A stretch of DNA of 64,000 nt, taken from the NCBI GenBank assembly GCA_025345505.1, contig JANVCC010000130.1, positions 5,833,366 through 5,897,365 of the forward strand, read 5' to 3'. Both the position numbers and the translations under genes were made by a program. Source of the DNA: Todiramphus chloris collaris (taxonomy: Eukaryota > Chordata > Aves > Coraciiformes > Alcedinidae). Under the pieces are notes generated by a model. That model worked only from the letters and a program-made list of their open reading frames with translations. It did not search any database and had not been told where the DNA came from. Of this stretch, positions 27,601 through 39,600 are shown one piece after another (position 1 is the stretch's first letter; each line of letters starts with the position of its first letter).

Positions 27601-30600
27601 CCATCTACCCTGGAAGTCGTCACCCTCCTATAGGACTAACTCCATCAGCTGAGGGCAGTGATTCCCTCACCTGCCCACCATGCACTAAGTCTATAAGAAT
27701 CTAAACTCTTGTTCCACCTTTTCTTCCTCCCTGTGTAAACTGGGCCCTGTTCCTTCACCTGGCTATGGCAGATCTATCCTCTGCTGCCCAATGCTCTCTG
27801 CTTTACTTCTGTCCTTGTGTCCTGCTTGAGGCTGGTGTGGCTTTTGCAGGCACTAGACAGCACTGCAGTACCCGTAAGTCTGCAGAATACGTGCAGCTAC
27901 TGATAAAGTCAATAGATGCCTGTGTAGAGACACGTGACTTGGGTAAACATCCCAACAGGCTAGTGCATCCAAATTGTAATTATCGGTAGAGAAGCAGCAT
28001 TTATTCATTCCAGGCTCGAGAGAGTCCTTCTGTACAGGCAGAATTGGAAGCAGTCCTTTTAGCCTGTCCTTAGTGCATGTACCACACTGACATGGTTCAC
28101 GTAACATTTTTGGTGCTTGTAGCTCTGCTTGGAAAGCTTTGTTCCAACTCTGAGAAATTGCAGGCTTGGAATGGCAAGGCAATTCTATGGTGTACACAGG
28201 GGGCAATGTGTGATATGTGCCTGAACACTTTGTTCAGGGAATGATTAATTACTCACCAGATGATGGCATTTTCCGTTTTGTTCCTGGCATGAGTTTATGG
28301 GTGTGCATTCAATTCCATTCCCTCGAAATCCATCCTTACACTTGCAGTCATTCTGTCATTTCAATAAAATGCAGCAATTCATTAAAATGATTAAAATAGT
28401 GTGCATATTCTAGATGTGATGAATTGTCTCTGTTTTTCTGTGTAGCTGTGTTGATTTCGGTGGAAAGACAGTGATTAATATCTCCAGAAGACCTTTGTAC
28501 CTGACATCTACTAATGTACTTACCGAGAAGTATTTGCTGCCAGAATACCATCATGTAGGAGGGAGGGAGCACTGAGATAGGAACCGAAGTAAACTGCTTT
28601 GAGTAGAGAGCATAATTTGCAAATAACCTTGTGACTGGGAGGGAGGGGATAATTTGGGGAAGAAAACAGGTTAGGAAGCATGGCAGAGCAAAATGGACAA
28701 GGACTTTTGCCAAAGGTGGCAATAAATATGAAGGGACATACCTGACCTGGCCCAACGTATATGCAGGTGGCATTTTCATGGCACCCTGCTGCGGTGGGCA
28801 GCAAGCAGTTGTTGATGGCTGAGCAGTCCCTTCCATTGCCTGTCCATCCTGCCTGGCAAATGCATGCGTGCTCTCCTGGGCCCATCTGAATGCACTCAGC
28901 CTGGGGGAGATGCAGAGGCAGTCATTCAGGACAGTTAAGTGGCATCTGACTCTAGCTGTAAGGCTTGTCTAAGCAGTAGTGATGCTGCTAGCTGGGGAAA
29001 GAGCTTGAAACTGCAGTGAAAATGGGGACTCTTCCCTCTGCAAAAGTCTCCTCACTGCCTACTTTTCTGTGGTGTCAGGCTCTGTGGGAAAAACACATAC
29101 TTACATTGATATTGCAGCCACCTGGATTTAAAGCAGCACAAGGATCAACTTTGCTGCAGCTCATGCCATCTCCCTCATATCCAGGTTTGCAAACACAGCT
29201 ATAGAGACAAGAGGAGGCATTAAACGTGATAGGACAGCTGTAAAGTGAAGTGATTGTTTTCCACTGTAACATGCTATTTATAGGCAGTTTAAAACTGGTA
29301 ACCTTGGATTCATGATGCAAAGAGCTTAAGTGCATACATTATAGTTTTCTTCCTAACTACTGAGTGGGTTAATTAAGTCAAATGAGGGATCCATTCTCTG
29401 TATGAGAGGGGAGTGAAATTGATTCTGTGCTGATGTGATCTTTGCAAGGGTGAGCTAATAGGTCCGAATTAATGATGAGCTGGGGTTGCATTTTCTTTCT
29501 TTCAGTGACACAAAAGGAAGCTCTCTTTGAAATGCATGCAAGAAAATGAGGCCCCCTCTTCCCCGCCCAGATTAACACACATATGAGAGGGAACTCAAGT
29601 TACACAGCATCCCCCATTCTGCTTTCTGTGGTGACTCATTATGAACACACTGTGGCAAGAGGCAAACTTGCTGCGTGTGAAGCTGAGTGAGAGGCAAGCA
29701 CAAGGCAGCTGTAGCAGTAACAGGGTTTTGTGACCAGTCCTGTCAGGACTGGAAAGTCTGTGCTGAAGTCCACAGTGCTGTGGCATGCAAATCTTACCCA
29801 AGCTGACTGGAGTGAGCTATCTATCCCCAAACCTCTTGAGAGTTTCATTATTTTTCAGCAAGGCTCAAATTCCTAATTCACTAAGGGACAGTTGGAAAAA
29901 AGATGCTCTTAAGAGCCCTTGTAGGTGTTGGTAGGAAAACAGCTTCCTGAATAGGGTCAGATCCATGTGCCCCTGTCTTATCAGTGTTAAATATAAGGTG
30001 CAGGATAGGGCATTGAGAATTCTTAATTACTACTTTGCATCTCAAGGTCAATACTGTGCATGTTTATGCTTATTTGCTGCATAGCAGTATTTCAGTGGCT
30101 GACGTTTGCATACTGCTACAAGGCACTGTTTTGATCAAGCAACCGGCAAAAAGCTGCAGCATAGCTAATACTAATTGGATGCAAGTTGATGACTTACCTC
30201 ACTGCACCATCGCTAACCTGACAGTCTGCATGTGCATGGCAGAGTTGTAGGGAGGGCTCGCAGGGAACAATCTGCTTATCACAGAGTATCCCTGTGTATC
30301 CAGTTCTGCATGATCCGGGAAGACAGATCCCATCACTGTCTATTCGGTTGTTGCACTTCCCATAAGCGCAGAGGCACTCTGCCAGAGAGAAACGACAATG
30401 TGCAGTTCCATAGTGGTAAAAGGCATCTATTGGCAGCATTTCTTATGAATTGGGTCCTTTTCCCCCTGCCCCAGAATCTAAACTTTTGAATTTTTAGAGT
30501 CTCACTTTGGAGGGATTATTATTTATTTATCATATCTATGTCTTTTCGGGTATGTTTTATGGGTAAATATTTAAAATCTGTGCCTTTACAGTACACTTAT

Positions 30601-33600
30601 CTATTCATGAATTTCAAAGTACTTCAGAGAAGAAGAAGAAGAGGAAAAAATACTGTCCTAGGCTATTAAGGCTGAAGTTATTTCATTGAACAGCTTTCGA
30701 TGTACTGTCAGCAGTAGAGGAAGCTTTTTAATACTGAGTCAACAACCCTACAAATTGTGGTGCTGGGCTAGTACAGAGGGCAGCAGCACAGGCTTGCTGG
30801 CACTTTGCTGGGACTGGGCTGACTAGTGCTGCTAGGAGGTATAGAAATGTACCCAAAGGACTCAGTAGGTAAGCAGTCTGCAAGCCTCAGAAGTGCCAGT
30901 GGTGACTAGCTAAGCCAACACATGCTGCTGTGGAGGGACTGGAGCTAAGGCAATACCACCTTTTTTTATGGAATTTGTCTCTCGTTTTTTGTCTGTGTAC
31001 CTTTTGAACCTTTAAGTGAGCTGTGCTTCATGAATGACAGGCTGTTTCATAGCTAAAACCACTGGAAATGATTTTGTAAATGGGGAATATATGTATATTT
31101 GATGCTGTATATTCTGTAGACTCTCAAATATAATATGGTTTGATATAGCAGGGTTAAATCTGACAGTATATCAAGATGAGTGATCTATTAAATAGCTTAT
31201 AGTTCTAGCAGAAATTGTTCAGAAAGGATGGTTATTAAGTGGCCTTAAACACAACCTGTTTATAGATCTAGTTTTATTTAGATTACATATGTTTGCCATT
31301 GCAGGCAGAATCTGTTCTGTCGTGGGCAATGCCAGATGGGAATGGAACAGCAAAGATTATATTTTCAATTATTTACGTGAGACAGAAATGAAAAGAACAA
31401 GCAATGAATACAAAGCAAACTATGGCCCCTGCAGAAAGCCTAGTTAAGTTGGTGGGAAGATTTTTCACTGACTTTGGGTTTATGATGAAACCCTTTGAAG
31501 TGAAAACTGAAAGTAGCCCAGGCACATTTTGCCCATCTGTCGTAGAGACTGCTTAGCAAGCAGTTAACTCCTACCTTAATGTTACTGGGGTCCAAAAGAA
31601 ATAGCCCATGCTCTTATGATGAGGAAGTAAGGCTGTACTTACCTTTATCACACTGAGGTCCGTATTTGCCAGGGTCTGAGCAGAACTGACAGCGTGAGCC
31701 TTGGAATGCCTCAGCACAAATGCAGGTCCCATTTCCCTCCAGGCCGTCCATGCACTGTGGTATGGAAGAGAGATGACTTCTCTTGTAGAAATTGAAATAA
31801 ATCTTTATCCTTCCTCCAGAGAAGAAACTAGACGCTGTCCCATATTATGACTGTGATAGACTGCCAGGAAGGACCTCAGCTTTGAGGAAAAAAGGCATTT
31901 CAAAGAAAATCTTACCTTGTGCTTGTACTTGCTGCTGTGTGTTCTACCTTCTTTTGCAATTTTGAAATGAGAATAGTGAGCTGGATCATTATCCTGTGCT
32001 GTGCAAAGTGAAACTACCGGGGTGGGTCCCCCAGCCTTGCCTGTGTGGTGTGTGTTTGAACCACAGTAAACCTGCAATTAGGACATCTGAGAGGAGACAG
32101 ATTCATTTTCTCTCCTCCATATAACTGAACCTGAAATCCATGTCCACCAGTGGATGTAAATGAAAGGAGCCTAACGTTCCTGTTGTACCGAAGTGCTTCA
32201 GGAACTTTTGGGACACAGCAGGTCTTTGCTCCTGCTGGCAGTGCAGGGTGCTGCTGGATGCTCTGCTTACCTGCCCATTTCCTGAGCAGGGTTTGGAGAA
32301 ACCTCCTGGACAGGGACTGCAGTCAGGGCCAAAGAAGCCTTTGCAACACTTTGGTTCCTGTGAAATAAAGCAAACATCCTCTTTTCCAGTACCTTAGTGT
32401 GGAGGTAGTGCACAAAAAACAGTTCTCCATTGCATTTTAGCCCTCTGCCAAAGGCCTGTAGGGGTAGCTGGCTCCTACAGGTCTCATGTTGAACCAGAAC
32501 TACCTCTGCCATGGCCTTATTAAAACCAGGAAGGGTGGTATCAGCCCAAGAAGGGGATGCACAGACCACTAGATCCTTCCCTTGTTCTTACCAGACTCAT
32601 CAGTGTTGGAAATCTCCATCCTGTGACCACTTAAGAAAATGTGTCTCTGTGTCTGCTTATATTGTGTGCACCCATATCTGCCAGAGGGAATGCAGAGCAA
32701 TTCAGAGGCAGGCAGACTCCTTTGCATCTGACATCAGGAACTCAAAGATATGTTTCACCCAAGGGAGGGACTGTGAAAGTGAGACACGCTGCTTTGATCT
32801 TCCTTCTTCCCCTCTGCACTGGTGTGGGATTTAGCCCACTACACAGCCCTAAATGTTTTGCTTAGATGCATCTTTTGGGATTTTCTTTTTATGAATTGGC
32901 TTCTTGATCCATTTATTTATTAACAGCACAAAAAGTGTATTGGGGAAAAAAACCTTATTTACATGTGTGATTCAAGGGAAATGGGAATTAGCAAAAGGTT
33001 CTCAAAATTTATGGACTTGCAGTCTTCCCTGCTTGTTACTTAATGGTGGTTGTGACATGCAGAAGCTGGTTTCGGAGCCCCAGAAGCTGGAAAGGTGTAA
33101 GTGCTTCTCAGAGGCTAACGACTGCTGTGAGAACTAGACTTGCCAAGGGAAGAAAGTGGAGTGTGGTTCTTGGAAGTGTTTCCCCTTTGTTGTTGCCCAC
33201 TATTGTGTGAAGTCTTGGGATAGGAGGGGCTGGGACTAGGGGTGTGAGCAAGCTATCCTCTTGTTTGTGGGTGAAGCTGTATGAGGCAATCACAATATGG
33301 GGGCTTGAAGTCTTATGTGAAAACTCCTAGGTTACAGAGTATGAGAGTGTTGTCAATAACATATAGTAGATATAAAACCTTGCTGGAATTTGCCTGGTAT
33401 TTGGATTTACAGTAGCTCCTCTCAGACCCCTGTTAGAAGAGTATGGAAAACTACATACATATCTCCAAATATCTCTCAGCTTCAAAAGGCAAGTTCACAA
33501 TGCAAAAGACAATATATTGGAAAACTCTTGTATATGTTTCATGTTAAGGAAGTGTAACTCTGTACCTTTATTGTTATATTGCAGGTTCTAGTACAGCCAG

Positions 33601-36600
33601 TTTTTTGGAAGGCTGGGCCTTCAATAATGCACCTCCGTTTTGAGAAAGGCTGGAACATGAATAAAACGGAAGAGTTAGTATTTCTAAGCAACATAGAGTT
33701 CTGTGATACAGTCTTAATGTCCTAATATCATAATATCACTGGAAAACAGAAAACACTTTTCTATACTGTTGTATTTAAGAAATTTTTTTTTTTCATAATG
33801 TGACCTTTTCATGATTACTGAATAATGTCATACAGTACTAACTACTAGTGAATTTTTATAACATGGGGTATAAAACTCCTGTGATAGCCAAACTTCAGTT
33901 TTGTATGTGGAGAAACATGCAGCTGGATTTGCCTCTTTCAGATGCAAAGGAGATGGAAGCCTTTCAGTCCTTTCTGAAGCTGCTTCTGTAGGCTGTTACT
34001 TCTGGGAGGATGCTTAATCAAAAGGACATTTTTAACAGATATGAGGTCTGCTTTAAATGCGTCCCTCCTATTTTTTTGTTTACTAACTGTCAAAGCATAA
34101 CTGTAGTAAATCTCATTCCACAGCTCTCTCTCTTCTGACAAAGCCTGTCCAACAGAGACCTTAACTTCACCTGAGAAAAGAGTCAGAGCTTCTATGATGT
34201 CTGGGAGGGATCTTGAAACAAAGCAATGTTGAGATTGCCTGATGATTCAATTACTGCCAAAAGAAACCAAGGTGCCATCTATATTTGTGTTCTGTGCAGG
34301 CTGATGAATTCATATCTAGTTCTTTTGCTTGCTATATTGGGAGAGCAGTAATCAACATATGGGGACCCCTTTCCTTGATGCATTTTGTACAAGTGGGGAA
34401 TCTGTCAGGAAATGTCACTTACGATGGGTTTTGAATCCTGTGGACAGGGAGCCAATGCAGGTGATAAACAGCTTGTACAGACACCCTAGATGGGAAGAAT
34501 AAGGATAGTAGTTTGAAAAGTCATTATACTTACTACTGAGATGCATACCTATGGGTGATATACCCTGTAAATTTTAAGTACACCTGTTCTACAACTTTTA
34601 ACTGTTACAGCACAGACAAACAGCAGCACCAGGGCTATATCTGTTGCCTCAGATTTTTGGTAAGTGGTGGTTCATTTCCACCTTCCCTTTTTTATCTTCA
34701 TTTGCCTTTTCCTCACTCCCTTCTTTTAAAGAACTGGAAGCTTCCTAAACAGAAGATAAACATGGGCATGAATGTACTGGCATCCTTTGTTCAACCCAGT
34801 ATAATATATCAGCTAATATTATCTGAGGGTCTAGTGCAGTTTGCACACTTATGAGAATTTTTTAATTTTTTTCCAAGGAAGACCATCATTTATTTGAGTC
34901 TCATATAGAGACAGGGAGAACAGAAATTTGTCTTGTGTATAGATGGTGCAGAGAAAAACATTATTTGCTTCCATATTGTAGATCCTATACTCCACTATGA
35001 TCAATCAGAGCATGACTATTTTTGTCTTCACCTTTTGGTTGCCTTTACCTACTAGCTAATTTATCAACACATGGTGGTGGCAGAGACTGGCAATTACAGC
35101 ACCAAGGAGATAGAAAATCCAGTGGCAGCTTTAAAGGTGAGTCCCTGTGACAGCCTTTCAATCTGTGGGTATGGAGTATGTCAAAGTTGTGTTGCTTGTG
35201 ACTGCTAATGTTTTGCGTGTTAATCAAGCTAGAACAAATCCTAAAGTCAACATCCAATGTATTGCTTCAGTGTGTTTCACAATCAGGGGACAAGTGATGG
35301 TGAACCTGAATTAGGGCATTTTCCCCACAGATTTATCACTGGAGCTGTGGGGAAAGTCAGGCACTGATTTGGATTTAGTAGTCCCTCATGCTGTACAGCA
35401 CTTAAAGGAATAAAGGAACAGACTTACAAAAGTATTTGGGCATCAAATAGCTGAGGTAGCAATGCCATTACTGTTTTAAAGGTCTGTGGATCAGATGTGT
35501 TTTGGTAATGCAATTGAGCAGTATCAAAGCTCTTTGATAAGATATGTAGTTATGGCTGAAGTTGACTCAGGTTCTTAGCTTTCTTTGCATTTCTGAAAAT
35601 CCCTGCAAGTGCCTCTTTGCTCCTTTAGAGCTTAAGAATCTGGCAAATTGCTGTGAAAGTGTTTCTTGCCGTTGGTATTGCTCTCCCTGCTGCTCAGTGC
35701 CCCTCAGTGTTACCTTTTTTTTCCCCTCCCTTTCTCCACTTGGAATGGTCTCAGCCATGGATGTGTACTTGTTCCCTACTTTTCCTGAGAGTGGGAATCC
35801 TGTCTCCCCCACCTGCCATGCCTCAGGGGTACAGGGAAATGTGTCTGCATTTCCACACAAGGTCCAGTCTGCCCATTTTTAGTGGTAGATTAGAATACTG
35901 TCTTTGCATCAAAGTGTCTGAAGCACAGACATATATTCCTTTCCACAAAGTCTGCTGTGGGAGTAGTGACCTCTGGGAGGAGGTGGAGTAAGATATTGGG
36001 TCCTGCAGTTATTATCAGCATTCAGGTACGCTTACACGGATATGTATGTGTTAATATAATGGTTTCATCTTCAGGGATGTTTAGTTCTTGTGTAGAGCTG
36101 CAGCTCTTCTATAGTAGGAACTGGCAGTTGTACACACCTACGAGGTTTGTCGCTCTTCACTGGTACCATGAGTAGTAGCTACAAGGTGGCATTGCTCTTG
36201 TTTTCCAAGAGTGAAGAAGACGTGTGATGGCAGGGAAGAACAACAAAGTCACTGCTCCCTCTGGTATTCTTGGTAGCACTGCTTTGCTTAAAGCCTTGGA
36301 TATTATTTTAAACAATGCAGGAAGCTTTCAAAGCTGACAGAAGTTCCTGACTTCAGTTTGTTTTGTCTTTAAATAATTGTTCGTAGTGTTGCTTTAGGAT
36401 TGACCGATGTTAGACATAGATTGTAGGTAGGTTCCTGGTAGAAAGTTCAATTTACTGGAGTGTGATTTGAATTTGTAAGGTGTTGATTGCTTTTTGTATT
36501 GGAGATTGTGGCTTGGTGCTCTGCATAGTTTATGGTTATTTTGCACATACAACGCTTTGTAGTTACTGCCACAGGTAATAGTTCTTTACTGCCAGGTCTT

Positions 36601-39600
36601 GTGTTTTCTTCATTAAATTTTGATGCTGCTCAGCTCTGCTGGGAACCTCTTTCGAGGCTGTGGTTCTGGACTGTTTTAAGTTAAGATAGTAAATATTTTG
36701 CATTACTGTACTGGAACTGTTCCTGGCCCAGATACGTGCTTGAACACAACATAGTAACAGCTCGCTGGAGACATATTTGCTTCAAACTGAAAGCTTAGTC
36801 TGGTACTCTGCCTTCTTACCAGAAATAGTATCTGAATGCTTCAGCGTGTAAAGGCCTGTACTGTGTCACCAAACTGAATAGGGTATGTCGAAATCCACCA
36901 GTTGAAATATGAAAGAGTTTTGTAATTCCTAATTTGAAGAACTGGAAGAAAACAGGGCTAGGGGAAATTCTGGATTCTAGAAAGAACATATTTCTAATAT
37001 TGGAATATAAAATTAACTACTGTGTTGATTTTTTTTAACTTGCTGTCTCCTTTCCCTACATATTTAGTAGAAATGAGAATACTGATCTAGAGTAGTTTCC
37101 CTAGGAACTGACACTGCTTAGCAAGTACGTATATGCCCAGATGGGATTCCAGGAACTGGAGAAGAAAGTTTGTCTGGAAAAACTATATATTTAAAAGGGC
37201 TACTGCAAGAGCTAGATACATTTAAGTGGCATAGGATGTGCTCATATAAGTTAGCTTTTAACAAATTATTTCTATCTGTGCAGTACTGCTACCCAGTGGC
37301 TGTATGTTATTGATACATTAATTTCAAAAAATTAATTTAATTATTTTTTATGGACAATATAGGAGAAAGTAGTAAAGCAGCATCTGGAGTGCCTTCTGTG
37401 GAGCAGTTAAGAGCTATTAATTTGTCATGATTCTCTTACCATTGTGACTTGACTTCTTGTCTCGTCACACCGATGTGGTAGAATTGGAACAATTGTGGGT
37501 GGGATAAGAACTCCTGCAAGAGTATAAATGCGGCCATTTTTTGCAACAATATCTGTTTCTTCCATTTCTTCTCCACTCACCAAGACTTTTCCCTATGAAA
37601 CAATAAATTATTATTAATAATTTTCATAGTTTCTCAACCTCTGATAATTTAATCTCAAGAATTTCTAGTCATACTTTTTAATTGTATATCTATTTTTTTA
37701 TTACACTTGTTTTATGCAAGAAGCATGAATAAATTGCACACTTTGTTAAACTGTTCTAAAACAGCAGTATCTAAGGTTTTCCTCTTAATCTGCACTGTTA
37801 GCATGTGGAACTGGTGACTGAAAGACTGGCCAAAATGGGAAGACTAGTGGTAACTGCTGGCACAGATTTCAGTGGTGATAAGCACACTTTGGTCCTCTCT
37901 CTGACAAAGTGGTGGGGGGAAGTGACAGAGTCTGTGGTCTACCCAAATTCACAGAAGGAAGGAAAAAGGAAAAAAAAAAGTATTCTTTCTGCATTTACTT
38001 ATGTAACTGCTCTGCTTTTACAAGCATTTTCATAGATGCACCTTCTCTCTAGTCTGCACATATTTGGCTAAAATATGCAAAGAACAGAAGAGAGTTCAAC
38101 ATATCAGATAAGTTTGGTTTAGCAAAAGCACTGTCAAATTAACATCCTTATAAAAGTGTTCACTAGGTTCATCAGGATCAGAGATTATAATATTAAAGGG
38201 AATGAAGGATTATCTGTGTGCACTGAGAAGTGTTTAAAAAGAGACAAAATATGTAACAGAGTGATTTAAAATAGATGTGGTTTGGTTTTTTTGTTATTTT
38301 ATTTTTTAACTAGACAGAGCATAAATGAGGATCATTCCTGGGGCTATTTCTAAGAAAAAAAAATCTAAACCTGCAAGCTGTCCTTATGTACTGGTCATTT
38401 GCTCTGCATACTTCAAAATATTAACATATAAGTAAGTTGAAAATTTCTGCTTTGTTACAGCAAGGAATTCCTCTGATAATGTTCCTCCTCCTCCTCCCTT
38501 TTTTATTTTTTTAATTTTGTTTTTCTTTTACATTCCACCTGCATGCAAACAGTTGCCTAGATCAGAGAGAGATGCTCTCAGGTGAAAGCTGCCTTTGACT
38601 TACAGTGCTGGTCCTGTTAAAGTAAATGAACTGCTTCGCCATGCTTCTGATGTGCTCTATTGAGACGAGGCTGGCAACTTCTAGCTGAAATGAATTCAAA
38701 TTTGATTGAAAGAAACGTAAAATCATTATCTGTTTTCAATCCAGATTGTTTTTCACAAGAAAGACCACTTTTCTCTTTGGGGCAAGCAAGTGACCCTATT
38801 AGCTACACGGGCAGCCTTGCATTGTCTAACCTGCTTATGCAACAAAGTTAGTGTGATTAAATTTTGACTGAGCTTGCTGGGTGCTGCATGTAAAGAGCTT
38901 GTTTCCGAAAGGATATTAATATTTCCTCCCAATTATAGCAACCAGTCTAAGTAAAGTTATCACCTTTCCCTAAAAATAGCTCTGTTTGCATCCTGAGACC
39001 ATTGTAGAGAGAGCGGTGCTGGTATCCTGTGAAGGGACACGTGGATCTCATGCCTCTGCTCCCTGTGATCCGATCCTGCTCTGTACTAGGAGTGACCTCT
39101 GCCTTGGATGCTGTCAGTGGGTCCTTTCACTAAGAATACGAGCTCTTCCTTCCTGACCCACAGCAGGGCCTGGGTTGGGTATGAACTTCAATCTCCTCTA
39201 GCCTTAGTTGCTGGTGATGTTGATGGGTTCTCCTTTTTGTTTACAGTAGAAAAAGGAGGAAAAACAGGGGGCTTACTTAGAGGATGACAAAACCATCTAT
39301 CTCTGATAATGAGAAGACTAATCTCAGCAGAACAGCGTCAGAGATAACCTGATTTTGAAGTAACAAGTACTTTTCCTGCTACTTGTTCTGCAGCCCTGTG
39401 AAGCTGAAAGTACGTGCTTACAGCAGTTCTTGCTCTGCAGCAGGCAGTAGTGGGTCTCAAGCTCAGGCTGACTAATACACTTCCCTCCCCCACCCCCGCA
39501 CTGGGGCTAAGTCCCCATTACAAAAAGTGTATTTTAAAGTGGAAAGAGTTACTTTAATGTAACATAGTGTGACACAACACAGTTTTAATTTGCTGTGATT

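Noticed and set aside
35562..35991. Overlapping open frames of about 100-112 codons on both strands in intron 18
   Set aside because: No recognisable motif, no splice partner, and both strands are open at once, which fits chance.
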